A stretch of DNA of 64,000 nt from Rahnella sikkimica (lineage in GTDB: Bacteria; Pseudomonadota; Gammaproteobacteria; Enterobacterales; Enterobacteriaceae): assembly GCF_002951615.1 (NCBI RefSeq), contig NZ_CP019062.1, positions 1-64,000 on the forward strand, given 5' to 3'. Below the pieces are notes generated by a model. That model was not told the origin of the DNA. It made no database searches and was given only the letters and a program-made list of their open reading frames with translations. Shown one piece after another: positions 18,190 through 27,310 of the stretch. Made by a program: the position numbers and the translations under genes. Positions within the stretch are counted from its first letter, which is position 1. Every line of letters starts with the position of its first letter.

Positions 18190-18450
18190 ATGAATACTTC
18201 CAACGACTGGCATCCCGCCGACATCATCGCAGCACTTCGCAAGAAAGGCACCACGCTGGCAGCGGTTTCACGCGCAGCGGGGCTGAGTTCATCCACGCTT
18301 TCCAACGCACTTTCCAGACCCTGGCCGAAAGGTGAAATTATTATTTGTCGGGCTATTGGTGTATTGCCACATACAATCTGGCCGAGTCGTTATTTTGACC
18401 AGCAGGGTAATTTGATTTCACGACCGGTTCGTGCGCCGAATAAACGTTAA
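18190..18450 (+). CDS. Ner/SfsB (Nlp)-family DNA-binding regulator
   Basis: 86 residues from ATG 18190, behind GAAGGAG. DWHPADIIAALRKKGTT, then LSSSTLSNALSRPWPKGE and IWPSRY are the hallmark segments of the family of phage Mu Ner and E. coli SfsB/Nlp. The helix-turn-helix is about residues 20-45. Ner represses early phage transcription; SfsB activates maltose genes when overproduced. The neighbouring Ash-like remnant suggests phage origin, but close homologues are also chromosomal. A terminator follows ten bases after the stop. Confidence 0.85.
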   Translation: MNTSNDWHPADIIAALRKKGTTLAAVSRAAGLSSSTLSNALSRPWPKGEIIICRAIGVLPHTIWPSRYFDQQGNLISRPVRAPNKR

Positions 18451-18460
18451 GTGGTTTTCA

Positions 18461-18488
18461 AACGGCAGATAAAATCTCTGCCGTTTTT
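18461..18488 (+). terminator. Terminator after the Ner-like gene
   Basis: AACGGCAGA, loop TAAAATC, TCTGCCGTT, then TTT. Nine perfect pairs with A and T flanks, so it can also serve the convergent gene that ends at 18498. Confidence 0.85.
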
Positions 18489-18497
18489 AGCCTTCTG

Positions 18498-18920
18498 TTA
18501 ATCCTGTTTTTCCACAGCCTGAACCGCAGCGAAAAGTTTACTGCAAAACGGTTTGTTTCTGGTCGGGCAAGAGTGGGACGACAATTTGGCAATCTGAGTC
18601 AGGTCATCCGTATCAAGGGTTGAATCAATATGCCTCAGAACGTATTCCTCAAATGTGGGATCTCGATCAATCAGCGATTGTAGCTTCCCGGTCTCCTTCC
18701 ATTTATCTGCGAACATTCTGGCAATTGCTTCTGAATTTCCTTCCGCAATACTTCCGTCATCACACTGTTTGTAAGCGGTGTAATTATCGTAAATAGCTTT
18801 CCAGGTACTCAGATTATCGATGGCTAAATCTGCTGCTGTGGCTTCATTCTGAGTGCAGACTTCTGCGTGAACTGTTCCTGTTAGAAGGGCGAGTGACAAT
18901 ATTGCGGTGAATGTTTTCAT
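18498..18920 (-). CDS. Exported protein of unknown function
   Basis: 140 residues. MKTFTAILSLALLTGTVHA is a standard signal peptide with cleavage after AHA-like VHA, so the mature protein is periplasmic or secreted. Four Cys residues (in VCTQN, KQCDDG, HSCPT and FCSKL) could form two disulfides. I do not recognise the family. It stands alone on the minus strand within the accessory patch. Confidence 0.7.
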   Translation of the reverse strand: MKTFTAILSLALLTGTVHAEVCTQNEATAADLAIDNLSTWKAIYDNYTAYKQCDDGSIAEGNSEAIARMFADKWKETGKLQSLIDRDPTFEEYVLRHIDSTLDTDDLTQIAKLSSHSCPTRNKPFCSKLFAAVQAVEKQD

Positions 18921-19005
18921 ATGAATTTAACCCGGAAGCTTAGTATTTTTATTGCAGGACATTGCGACTATTTGATTCTTCGCTCACTTAATCGTAAAGC
19001 CACTT

Positions 19006-19320
19006 TCACGCACGAGCCGATTCAGCCAGCATTTTGAGTTTGAGCGGTTGCGGTTCATCGTCATCATTCCCACAGGTACACAGCCCAAAGAGTATGAAAG
19101 TTTCAACAGGCCAGTATCTGTAGAAATCAAACCCTGAAGGCGCTACATCGTATTTCTCAAAATACTCATTCATGGTGTCTCCGCCTGTTTCGCTTGCCCA
19201 GACGTATTTACCGGTAGAAAGACCGGTATCAATTGTGACGGGCCATCGCTTATTGAAGAATACGCTGGGCGTATTGAATCGCTCGCAGTACCACTGGAGG
19301 AACTCTTCGTTAGACACCAT
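19006..19320 (-). CDS. DUF1493-family protein
   Basis: 104 residues, no signal peptide. The pattern LQWYCERFNTPSVFFNKRW, then GFDFYRYWP is that of the small DUF1493 proteins scattered in Enterobacterales accessory DNA. Their function is unknown. The C-terminal part has a Cys pair (CTCGNDDDE). Confidence 0.6.
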   Translation of the reverse strand: MVSNEEFLQWYCERFNTPSVFFNKRWPVTIDTGLSTGKYVWASETGGDTMNEYFEKYDVAPSGFDFYRYWPVETFILFGLCTCGNDDDEPQPLKLKMLAESARA

Positions 19321-19705
19321 GTTTTTTTATACGACAAAAAAGAAATCAGAAGCTCAAAATAAGCGCGTAAAAAGCCCTTCCACAAGGCCGTTCGTGCCAT
19401 AGAAAATTCATATGTTTTATGGATTTATAAAGGGATAGTGATTAGTTATGCGAATAAGTAAGCAGGATCAGTAAAGCAAGCTACGGACAAAATCTCTACC
19501 ATCTTCCTTCCTGTTTCTCCCTTCCTGCTTGTTTCAGAACGCGATCGCACATTTAGTTAATGCTCATTAAATAAATGTCTTGCACAAAGCCTCATCAGCC
19601 ATTAGTATTTACTTATCGAACGTTAATTAATAAATAACGTTGACCAGAAACTGGGGTTCCTGAAGAAGGCATCCCAAACCAAATTAACGAACAGGAATTA
19701 ACATC
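19321..19705. other. Intergenic region upstream of the DUF1471 gene
   Basis: 385 bases between divergent starts. It must contain both promoters. AT-rich around 19560-19640, with TTAATTAATAAATAACG near 19623-19640; no ORF with family features, tRNA or repeat seen. An AGGAATTAAC ribosome binding region precedes 19706. Confidence 0.5.
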
Positions 19706-19963
19706 ATGAAAACCATCGCAATGACACTCGCTGCTCTGACAATCGCTACCGCTTCATTCTCTACTCTGGCTGCAACTGAAGTTCAGTCCGCACCTGCCGG
19801 TCAGCAGAGTCTGGGTGTGGTCAGCGCATCAACTTACGGCTCACTGCCTGGCCTGCAATCACAACTGAATGCCAAAGCTGAACAGGCTGGTGCAAGTTCA
19901 TACCGCATCATTGGTGCTTCCGGTAATAACCAGATGCACGGTACAGCAGAACTGTACAAATAA
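19706..19963 (+). CDS. DUF1471 (YdgH/BhsA/McbA) family periplasmic stress protein
   Basis: 85 residues: signal peptide 1-22 (MKTIAMTLAALTIATASFSTLA) and one YdgH/BhsA/McbA domain. The typical LGVVSASTYGSLPGLQSQLNAKAEQAGASSYRI run and the GNNQMHGTAELYK end are present. These are small periplasmic or outer-membrane-linked proteins induced by acid, peroxide, copper or biofilm signals in E. coli. It is single-gene, with its own terminator. Confidence 0.88.
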   Translation: MKTIAMTLAALTIATASFSTLAATEVQSAPAGQQSLGVVSASTYGSLPGLQSQLNAKAEQAGASSYRIIGASGNNQMHGTAELYK

Positions 19964-19987
19964 GATGTCAAAGCAGTATGCAGAAGA

Positions 19988-20008
19988 GGCGGCGTTTGCC
20001 GCCTTTTT
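19988..20008 (+). terminator. Terminator after the DUF1471 gene
   Basis: GGCGGC, loop GTTT, GCCGCC, TTTTT. Short GC stem with a tetraloop and a T run. Confidence 0.9.
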
Positions 20009-20020
20009 CATGTCTGCGGT

Positions 20021-20254
20021 TTAGTGGAATTTATGGAAATAGTTATTGCGGATTTTGCGGTTGATAAAGCCATGAAGGCCGCTGCCTGCTTTCGCCATCG
20101 CTTTCATGCGGTCCACATCTGCCAGACCGGGGCGAATGGAGTTATAAATGTAATGCCAGCCATCTTTAAACTTAACCGTAATTGAATCTTCCGATGTTAT
20201 GAAAGCGACGATACCCGAATTACCTCCCCGATTTTGGTACCTTTCCATCCCCAC
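20021..20254 (-). CDS. Small KTSC-like hypothetical protein
   Basis: 77 residues. The order of an aromatic strand (VKFKDGWHYIYNS), then a small-residue helix (AMAKAGSGLHGFINRKIRNNY) resembles the KTSC domain, a short domain of unknown role. No signal peptide. Assignment is by pattern only. Confidence 0.55.
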   Translation of the reverse strand: MGMERYQNRGGNSGIVAFITSEDSITVKFKDGWHYIYNSIRPGLADVDRMKAMAKAGSGLHGFINRKIRNNYFHKFH

Positions 20255-20363
20255 CTCCCTGCCAGTTACAGTCGATTTAAGTCAAATAATCATAGCCACG
20301 ATTTTTTTGCGGTTATGTGATCTCTTCGGCTTTTTTTAATGTGTCATGCCTTTGCGGGCTGCC

Positions 20364-21323
20364 TTATTTCGTCGGCAATAATCTGCCGCTCACCAGCAGC
20401 CACAGCGTTTTTACGATAAGTCCGGCCAGCAGCAGATTCGCCAGCGAAAATAAAATCCACGACAACACCTGCATATCGATAACTTGCCGGCTGTGTGCCA
20501 GTCGCAGAGAGGCGTTCGCCATCGCCGAAAGGCCGAACGAAAAGGCCCACATCGACGGGCTGAATCCGCCTGCAAAAAACCACCGCACCAGCCGGAGCAT
20601 GAATAAAAGTTGCAGCAAGCCGTAGCCGAGCAACAGCAGGGCGAACATATCAAAATGATTGCCATTCACGCACAGCCACGCATAACAGGCGACAAAAGCC
20701 GGTGCGAGCTGGACACCAATCACGCCACGTGCCGGGCCGGAAAGTTCTGTCTGCGTGCGCAGCCGGTGGATGATCGCCGGTTCCAGCGTCAGCCATGAAA
20801 TCAGCCCTGCGCCGAGAAACAGCGCGCCGATATCCTGATGTCCGGCCGTGCCAAAAGCCATGGCGCAGATAAAGTTGGCGGCAACCGTGGGCAGATAAAA
20901 TCCTGGCGTGGTGGCCTCTGCGGCAAATTCGCCGCGCCAGAGCGGGGCGCAGCGCCATGCGGAAAAAATCAGTTGTCCGGCGGCACCGGCGATCATCAGC
21001 GTATTTGCCAGCATCAGGTTATACGGATGCAATCCTATCGACACCAGCACGCCGCCTGCGGGCAGCAAACTGATGAAGCTGAACTGGTTGTTATTGAGAA
21101 ACTCTTCGCGCACGGCTTTCGGTTTGGTCAGACAGCGACCGGCGTAAACCAGCGCCAGCGTCAGCCAGATAAGGCTTCCGGCAAAAATGAGTGTTTCACC
21201 CAGCCAGGCGGGCCCCAATCCCAGCGTGGCGGCATAGCGCCAGGCGCTGCCCAGCCCGAATACGCCCAGAACCATCCCGAAAAAGCTGACGGGAACCCGA
21301 TGAACAAACGGCGACAATGACAT
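20364..21323 (-). CDS. tehA: TehA-like SLAC1-family membrane transporter
   Basis: 319 residues, about ten hydrophobic segments over the entire length. The opening VPVSFFGMVLGVFGLGSAWR and SLLPAGGVLVSIGL match the TehA/SLAC1 anion channel fold, whose E. coli member gives tellurite resistance when overproduced and whose natural substrate is not settled. The WAFSFGLSAMANASLRLA block is the ninth helix region. No tehB neighbour is present, so the role here is likely anion or dicarboxylate transport rather than tellurite resistance. Confidence 0.88.
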   Translation of the reverse strand: MSLSPFVHRVPVSFFGMVLGVFGLGSAWRYAATLGLGPAWLGETLIFAGSLIWLTLALVYAGRCLTKPKAVREEFLNNNQFSFISLLPAGGVLVSIGLHPYNLMLANTLMIAGAAGQLIFSAWRCAPLWRGEFAAEATTPGFYLPTVAANFICAMAFGTAGHQDIGALFLGAGLISWLTLEPAIIHRLRTQTELSGPARGVIGVQLAPAFVACYAWLCVNGNHFDMFALLLLGYGLLQLLFMLRLVRWFFAGGFSPSMWAFSFGLSAMANASLRLAHSRQVIDMQVLSWILFSLANLLLAGLIVKTLWLLVSGRLLPTK

Positions 21324-21520
21324 AGTGATTAACCGGAAGTGAAACGACCGGCAAAGTTTATACGCAAAAATCGCCCTCAGCGATAAGCCCGATCAATGTT
21401 CCGCTGTTAATTAAAACGCAGGCCAAACGAGGCGCATTTTTAGGAAACCATGAGTAGATATCGAAAAGCGTAGGGGAATAAAATCTCCGCGTTGTCTTAC
21501 TCTTTTCACGAAGGCTCAGA

Positions 21521-21754
21521 ATGAAAAAACTCTTATTCATCGTCATGGTTGCAGCCCTGTCAGGCTGTGTGTATCCACACCACGAACCGCAAAGACATCA
21601 GACCGGAATGGCCAATCCGGCGGCGGTGTATTGCCATGAACGAGGCGGCAGATCGGTGAATGTCGAAACGCCGCATGGCATCAGGGCAGATTGCGTGTTC
21701 CCTGATGGCCGGTACATCGACGAATGGGAGTTGTACCGCCACGATCACCGCTAG
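21521..21754 (+). CDS. DUF333-family lipoprotein
   Basis: 77 residues. Signal peptide with lipobox LSGC, Cys16 being the lipidated residue. The DUF333 domain follows: MANPAAVYCHERGGRSVNV, GIRADCVFPDGRYIDEWELYR. The same family includes E. coli YoaF. It is a cell-envelope protein of unknown role. It stands alone, with a strong terminator 20 bases later. Confidence 0.85.
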   Translation: MKKLLFIVMVAALSGCVYPHHEPQRHQTGMANPAAVYCHERGGRSVNVETPHGIRADCVFPDGRYIDEWELYRHDHR

Positions 21755-21774
21755 GTCAGTGGCTTTTGTGTCAG

Positions 21775-21807
21775 AAAGGCTTTCCCCGAAAGAGGAAAGC
21801 CTTTTTT
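21775..21807 (+). terminator. Terminator after the DUF333 lipoprotein gene
   Basis: AAAGGCTTTCC, loop CCGAAAGA, GGAAAGCCTTT followed by T residues. Eleven pairs. It may also help to end the fimbrial operon, which converges from the minus strand 25 bases away. Confidence 0.88.
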
Positions 21808-21831
21808 ATTGGATACGTTGTAAGCGCTTAC

Positions 21832-22842
21832 TTACTGATAGGAGAAGGTAATCCCGGCCAGTGCGTTGGCGGTGCCGGGGACTAAATCCCCCATACGGAT
21901 ATACCGTGCCTGGAAGGGCAGAGACAGCGTCTGCGCCGACGTGGTGGTCTGAATAAAGAACTGATTCAGTGCGCCGGAGGCCGAACTGTCCCTGCCGAGC
22001 ATGACCGGCGTTCCGTTATACAGAAACTGCACGCCAACCCCGGAAGCGGTTGAATCCGCCGTCAGCGATACCGCAGAAGAGAAATTCGCGGGAGAAGTCT
22101 GGTCGCTGATTGTCGCGTTAACCGACACCTGCTGGTCACACGACAGCGAAATGTTAAAGCCGCCCGACGGCGATGTGCTGCCGACCGAAGTCAAAGAGCG
22201 CACATCCACCGCGCCGAGATCGACATTGGCGGTTTTTGTCAGCACGGTACAGCCGGTGGCGCTGACCGTGATCGTCGTCGGGTTGATGATGACTTTTGCA
22301 GTGACCGTCTCATTATTTTTGACCGTCAGCAGCGCCGCATTCAGGGTGGAGGTGGTGTAAACACCGGTCGCCAGCGTCTGGCTGGTTTTCACAAACGTGA
22401 CCTTTGCTGACCAGCCTAACTTCGTGGCGTATCCGCTGGTTCCCGTCGCCGGATAGGTCTGCGTCTGCGCACTCTGCAACGGCATATAAGTGGTGCCGTT
22501 GTAATCTTTCAGGCCAAGAATAAAGCCCACGCCCTGAACGCCGGTTTCGAAAACGGTGTAGCTGGCACCATCGACGGTCACGGTCATTCCTGTGGAAATC
22601 ATGCCGCTGCCGGGCTCCATGGTGCCGGTCTGGCAGGTCCACACAAGGCCGCACCAGACCACTTCCTCGACGCTGGCCGTCGCGCTCCACGTCGAGCCGA
22701 TAATTTTACCCGGCACGACGGAATCCGCCGGGCCGGAGAAGCTCATCGGTTGTGGCGAAAGCGTGATATCAGATCTCCAGTCCGCCGCGCACGCGTCTGC
22801 CACAGAGCACATCCCTACAAGAAAAATCAGAAATAAACGCAT
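21832..22842 (-). CDS. Fimbrial tip adhesin-like protein
   Basis: 336 residues, twice the size of a pilin, at the end of the fimbrial operon, the usual adhesin slot. Signal peptide 1-19 (MRLFLIFLVGMCSVADACA). An N-terminal receptor-like domain with a Cys pair (VVWCGLVWTCQTG) is followed from about residue 195 by a pilin domain with a Cys pair (ATGCTVL, SLSCDQQ) and the donor-strand-exchange end LAGITFSYQ. The start codon overlaps the previous stop as TAATG. The ligand cannot be predicted; the lectin domain is not clearly FimH-like. Confidence 0.8.
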   Translation of the reverse strand: MRLFLIFLVGMCSVADACAADWRSDITLSPQPMSFSGPADSVVPGKIIGSTWSATASVEEVVWCGLVWTCQTGTMEPGSGMISTGMTVTVDGASYTVFETGVQGVGFILGLKDYNGTTYMPLQSAQTQTYPATGTSGYATKLGWSAKVTFVKTSQTLATGVYTTSTLNAALLTVKNNETVTAKVIINPTTITVSATGCTVLTKTANVDLGAVDVRSLTSVGSTSPSGGFNISLSCDQQVSVNATISDQTSPANFSSAVSLTADSTASGVGVQFLYNGTPVMLGRDSSASGALNQFFIQTTTSAQTLSLPFQARYIRMGDLVPGTANALAGITFSYQ

Positions 22843-23363
22843 TATTGGTACTCCATTACCCAGGTTGCTACGGCAGAAACACTGCCGGGATTGACGGCTT
22901 CACCGTTTGCCGCCAGACGGGCGAAAAATTTCATCTGCACTGACTCCGCGCCCGCGCTGCCGTAGGCTTCGGTGGATGTCCCGAGCGGGATGGCAACGCT
23001 GCGGTTATCCAGCAACTGCACGGCCACGCCGGTTGCACCATTGTCTTCGGTTTTTAAAAGCTCCGGATTGTGAGTATCCGGTGTGCCGGTAAACGAGATT
23101 TTGACGCCGGAGAACGTCGGCCCGCAGTCTTCCAGATTGATGGAAAACGGCGTCTTCACGTTGCTGACTGCGCCGCTTTCGCCGAACTGGCGTGTGGCGA
23201 TGGTGCCCAGTGGCACGGTGATTTCTTTTGAATCCACCGACACCGTGCAGGTATTGCCGTAGAGCGATCCGGTCACTGACACCAGCACATCATAGGCGCT
23301 GACCGGCGTGGCAATCAGCCCGCTAATCAGGGCGAACGCGGCTAAACGTAAAATTACTGGCAT
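22842..23363 (-). CDS. Minor fimbrial subunit
   Basis: 173 residues. Signal peptide 1-23 (ending PVSA), Cys pair in GNTCTVSV and LEDCGPTF, C-terminal beta-zipper VSAVATWVMEY. All are features of type 1-like pilins. The start lies inside the usher end (ATATGCCAGTAA), a ten-base overlap that indicates translational coupling. Confidence 0.85.
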   Translation of the reverse strand: MPVILRLAAFALISGLIATPVSAYDVLVSVTGSLYGNTCTVSVDSKEITVPLGTIATRQFGESGAVSNVKTPFSINLEDCGPTFSGVKISFTGTPDTHNPELLKTEDNGATGVAVQLLDNRSVAIPLGTSTEAYGSAGAESVQMKFFARLAANGEAVNPGSVSAVATWVMEYQ

Positions 23364-25888
23364 ATCACCTCCTGTGAATAAAGGCCGGTTTGCGCGTTGT
23401 AATCGCGCTTGTTCAGCTGATATTTCGCCGTACAGGCTTTGCCATTACCGGTTCCCCAGACGGCTCTGACTGAACCGCTTTCCGGCAAACCGGACAAATA
23501 CAGACTGCCGTTATCGCCGACAATACTGCTGCTGTCGTTTTTGGCATCCATCAGCGACACCACGGTGCCGAAAGGCAGAACGCCGTTTTTATTGCGGATA
23601 ACCAACATGGCTTTCAGGCCGACGCGGGTCGGAATGGTCGCCCGAACCAGCGCGCCGTCGGTCGGTGTGGCGTTGATCACCGCGTTATCCAGCTCGACGT
23701 TATTGCCCGCCGTCGTCACATCCAGCACCACGCGATTAACGCGGTAAGGCGTGGCGTAAGGGATAACCGCATAGCCGCGGCTGTCGGTTTTAATCCCTTT
23801 ATGATTTCTGACTTCGACATTTGCCGCGCCGGGCGCTTTCACCAGAATATTGGTGTTGCCCAGCGGCTGGCTTAACGTCAGGCCATCTTCATGCAACACC
23901 GCGCCGCCGCTCATGCCGTAGCTGAGATTGCGTGAATTGGCGGAGTAGCTGTAGCCGAGATTGTAATCGCCCCATTGGCCCTGATATTGCAGCGCGGTAT
24001 CGCCGCCGTATTGCTGCTGTTTGCTGTAACGCTGGTTCACGCTGTAATACAAATTGTCTTTGCCGGGTACGTAACCGCTCAGCCCGACGCTGTGGGTCGC
24101 GCCGTTGGAATCAGATTGCGTGGCGCTGTAGCGTGCCCGCGTTGAGAACGACGGATTACCCAGCGGCACCGACAATGACAGCGACACAATGTTGTCTTTC
24201 TGATTGTCGTACAGGCTGGTGCTGCGCTGGAAATTCACTCCGACCGAAACATTTTTGAACGTATTGTTCCAGGAAAACTGGACGCCCTGCGTCGATTTCG
24301 ACGTGTTCCAGTACGTCTGCTGATCCCAGGACAGCGACACGGATCCCAGATTTTCCATCGGCTGAGACAGCAGCAGCTGGTTTTTCGATTTACGGGACAT
24401 CCGCAGGTCGTACACGTTTTCGTAGCTGGTAGTGATCGTGCCGTCGCTTTCCGTCACCTGCGTGGAGCGCCCGCCGCTCATGCCTTTGTAGGCAGTATCG
24501 CTGAGGGTATAAAACCCTTCAGTCGAGAAGCGCCATGAGTAGAAATTCAGGCGGGTGCCGACGTCGTTGATCAGCTTGCTGTAACGCACACGCACGGAGT
24601 CGCCGTTGTAACTGTTACCGTCCGCCAGCGTGCTGCGGGCGTGGATCAAGTCCAGCGAGTACGCGCCGAAACTCCCCATGTTCTGCCCGACGCCCAGCGC
24701 CACCCCGGTATAATTCTGCGATAACTGCGTGCCGCCGTAGAACGTCAGACCGTATTTCCAGCCCAGAAACATTTCGCCCTGCATAAACGCCGGTGAATCC
24801 TGATTGGAGACCGGACGGAATTTCCCGGCACCCAGCGAATATTTAAACTGCCCGGCGCGCACCAGATTCGGCACGCTGGCAAAGGGCACGGAATACTGTG
24901 TTTTGCTGCCGTCATTTTCGGTGATCGTCACAGAAAGATCGCCGCCGGAGGCCGTCGGGTACAAATCTTTTAAAACAAACTCACCGGCAGAAACCGACGT
25001 CTGATAAATAATATTGCCGTTCTGACGCACCGTGACCGTCGCGTTGCTGCGTGCAATCCCGCGGATGTCCGGCGCGTAGCCGCTCAGGCTGGCGGGCAGC
25101 ATGTTGTCGTCGGTGCTGAGCGCCACACCGCGCAGGCCGACGGAATCAAAAATCTGCGCCGACGTATACGTTTCACCCGCATAAAACTGCGCGCGCAGGG
25201 CAGGCAGATCGCGTTGCAGCCAGGTCTGAACGTGCGTCAGTTCGTTGTTTTCTTTGGTCCAGGTGGTGAAGTCACGCAGACGCCACGCCCCCAGATTCAC
25301 GCCGCTGTTCAGGCTGGCAAACAGCTGCTCGCGGTCGGCGCTGCTTTCGCCCTGATACTGGTTATTCGCACCGTTGATGACGTAATTAAACCAGGCCGAC
25401 GTAATCCCCGATTCCCAGCTTTGCGGGCTGACGTAGCCACGCGGTAAATTCAGCATGAAACGTTGCGGAACCGAGATATTGACGGTCAGCGTTTTCTGGT
25501 CGAAATCAATCTGCGTGCCCGGAAAATAATGATTCAAAAAAACACATTTTTGGGTCAGCGGCATTGTGCCGCCCTGAGCCTGTGCCGTATCAATGCCCAT
25601 CGCGGCCATTTGTTCCGGCGTTACGCACGGCGCTGGCTCGGAGTTCGCATTCTCTTTATCGACAGTAAACGTAATATTGCCGGTGAACGCATAATTGTTA
25701 TTTACGTAAACATTAATATTGTATTCACCCGGAGGTAATTCTCCTCCTGCATTTACCCAGGAAAGATCGGCAATATTAGATCCTTCACCATTAAGAAATG
25801 CCGGATTAAATTGCAAATCGTTTTCTGCGCGTGCAGCACTTCCCATCAGGTTTAAAGAAACCAGGGCACAAACGATTTTAACCTTCAC
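23354..25888 (-). CDS. Outer-membrane fimbrial usher (FimD family)
   Basis: 844 residues, normal for the family. Signal peptide 1-21. The N-terminal chaperone-binding domain begins LQFNPAFLNGEGSNIADLSW. The 24-strand barrel contains the plug region near 240-330 (GYAPDIRGIARSNATVTVRQNGN, read in two parts). C-terminal domains end with ACTAKYQLNKRDYN and a disulfide-capable Cys at EVICQ. It forms the secretion pore and assembly platform for the pilus. Located in the operon between chaperone and minor subunits. Confidence 0.93.
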   Translation of the reverse strand: MKVKIVCALVSLNLMGSAARAENDLQFNPAFLNGEGSNIADLSWVNAGGELPPGEYNINVYVNNNYAFTGNITFTVDKENANSEPAPCVTPEQMAAMGIDTAQAQGGTMPLTQKCVFLNHYFPGTQIDFDQKTLTVNISVPQRFMLNLPRGYVSPQSWESGITSAWFNYVINGANNQYQGESSADREQLFASLNSGVNLGAWRLRDFTTWTKENNELTHVQTWLQRDLPALRAQFYAGETYTSAQIFDSVGLRGVALSTDDNMLPASLSGYAPDIRGIARSNATVTVRQNGNIIYQTSVSAGEFVLKDLYPTASGGDLSVTITENDGSKTQYSVPFASVPNLVRAGQFKYSLGAGKFRPVSNQDSPAFMQGEMFLGWKYGLTFYGGTQLSQNYTGVALGVGQNMGSFGAYSLDLIHARSTLADGNSYNGDSVRVRYSKLINDVGTRLNFYSWRFSTEGFYTLSDTAYKGMSGGRSTQVTESDGTITTSYENVYDLRMSRKSKNQLLLSQPMENLGSVSLSWDQQTYWNTSKSTQGVQFSWNNTFKNVSVGVNFQRSTSLYDNQKDNIVSLSLSVPLGNPSFSTRARYSATQSDSNGATHSVGLSGYVPGKDNLYYSVNQRYSKQQQYGGDTALQYQGQWGDYNLGYSYSANSRNLSYGMSGGAVLHEDGLTLSQPLGNTNILVKAPGAANVEVRNHKGIKTDSRGYAVIPYATPYRVNRVVLDVTTAGNNVELDNAVINATPTDGALVRATIPTRVGLKAMLVIRNKNGVLPFGTVVSLMDAKNDSSSIVGDNGSLYLSGLPESGSVRAVWGTGNGKACTAKYQLNKRDYNAQTGLYSQEVICQ

Positions 25889-25932
25889 GATATGACGCCT
25901 TAATTTATATGCTATGCGGCTTCTGCTGCGGA

Positions 25933-26613
25933 TTACTTCACTAACGGATACGTCATCGCCGGTGTCCAGGCCCCGAAATCGTTAATCGTCTGGTAGCTGA
26001 ACTCGCGGGAGCTGGCGAACGATTCTTCCAGCGTGACGCTGCCTTTCGGCGGGATCATCACCGGTTTCACGGCTTTACCGTCCACTTTTAAATTCACCGT
26101 GGTCAGATAATAAGGCGTCGGATTATTGAGCTGGATTTTTCCCTGACGGAATTCCCCCCGGACGCGTTTCCAGGCGTCATTCACATTTTCATTCAGCCCT
26201 TCAGGGCGATAAAACACTTTAATCCGGTTAGCGGAAGCGAACTGCAAGGTATTTCCGGAGGCCTGCTTTGCATCCTGCGGAATGGCTTTTACGGTTAACC
26301 AGTACAGTGTCTCGCGATCTCCCGGAAGGTTTTTTCCGTTAAATATCACTTTCACCACGCTTTCCGTTGAGGCTTTTAAAACATATAACGGCGGCGTGAT
26401 AACAAAATCATTGGTCCGGTTGCCGGATTCATTTTCTACCCACGACTGAATAAGAAACGGCGAATCCTTGCTGGTATTTCTGACATCCATTGAGGATTGT
26501 GTGGCGGTGGCGGAATACACCATGCGCGTTGCGCCTAAACCTACACCTCCGGCATAAACGGCTGATGTGGTTAACGACGCGGCCAGTACGACATAAGAAG
26601 CTAACTTGTGCAT
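25933..26613 (-). CDS. Periplasmic fimbrial chaperone (FimC/PapD family)
   Basis: 226 residues from the ATG at 26613 (MHKLASYVV), which has AAAGGGA upstream; the frame is open 12 codons further but those are not family-like. Signal peptide 1-21. Two Ig-like domains with the subunit-binding basic residues: GLGATRMVYSA (Arg), and IKVFYRPEGL. The conserved FLIQSWVENESG and NPTPYYLTTVNL blocks are present. It donates a strand to pilins and delivers them to the usher encoded next. Confidence 0.92.
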   Translation of the reverse strand: MHKLASYVVLAASLTTSAVYAGGVGLGATRMVYSATATQSSMDVRNTSKDSPFLIQSWVENESGNRTNDFVITPPLYVLKASTESVVKVIFNGKNLPGDRETLYWLTVKAIPQDAKQASGNTLQFASANRIKVFYRPEGLNENVNDAWKRVRGEFRQGKIQLNNPTPYYLTTVNLKVDGKAVKPVMIPPKGSVTLEESFASSREFSYQTINDFGAWTPAMTYPLVK

Positions 26614-26681
26614 AGCAATTCCCTTTTGCGGTGAATCAGGTCCGGCCATCCGGCCGGACCGCGTTAATGAAAGACTAAAGA

Positions 26682-27257
26682 TTACAGATAGGTCAGGGTG
26701 TAAGTGGCGACTGCGCTGGCATCACCGGCGGTCGCCGTCCCTTTTGGCGAATAGTATTTCGCGCTGAAGTTCAGGGTGTTTTCGCCGTTACGCAGGGCCG
26801 TTGCGCTGGAGGCTTCGCCCAGGTTTACCACGGTGCCTTTTTCGTCATAAAGACGGATGGCCACGTTTTGCGCCGTACCGGTGCCGCCGTTAGAACCCGC
26901 CGCCAGGCTTGAGCTGTCGTTGGCGTCAGCGGTACCGGTGAAGGTCACGGCTGCGGTGGTGGAAACGGTGCTGTCGCAATCTTCCAGCACGATAGAGAAG
27001 CTCTTTGAAGTGCTGGCTACGCTGCCCGCAGTGGCCAGAGAGGCAGTACGCACCTGACCCATATCGACATCAATGTTGGCGCTGTTGCTGCCCAGCGCAC
27101 AGGCGGCGGTCACGACGCTGCCGTTGAAGTTCACGGTGCCCCCGTCGACGACAACCGGAACCGGAGTTTCATCGACTGCCATGGCCTGACCGGCGAAAAC
27201 CAGCGTGGCGGCCATCAGTGATTTAGCGATTAATGAATGAGTAACGTGTGATTTCAT
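26682..27257 (-). CDS. Major fimbrial subunit (type 1-like pilin)
   Basis: 191 residues. Signal peptide 1-27 (ending AGQAMA). The Cys pair in TAACALGS and LEDCDSTV and the end ASAVATYTLTYL are typical of FimA-like pilins. As the first structural gene, it is the expected shaft subunit. A 68-base gap to the chaperone gene holds no clear terminator-like hairpin. Confidence 0.9.
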   Translation of the reverse strand: MKSHVTHSLIAKSLMAATLVFAGQAMAVDETPVPVVVDGGTVNFNGSVVTAACALGSNSANIDVDMGQVRTASLATAGSVASTSKSFSIVLEDCDSTVSTTAAVTFTGTADANDSSSLAAGSNGGTGTAQNVAIRLYDEKGTVVNLGEASSATALRNGENTLNFSAKYYSPKGTATAGDASAVATYTLTYL

Positions 27258-27310
27258 CTTTAAATTTCCATTTTTAAGTATTGCTAAGTGTTGCTCTTAA
27301 TACGGCAGAA

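Noticed and set aside
20838..21320. 160-codon plus-strand frame opposite the TehA-like gene
   Set aside because: It is the shadow of a GC-rich membrane protein gene on the other strand; the composition and motif content belong to TehA.
27258..27310. Phase-variable invertible promoter (fimS type) near the pilin gene
   Set aside because: No inverted repeats flanking a promoter and no site-specific recombinase (FimB/FimE type) nearby.
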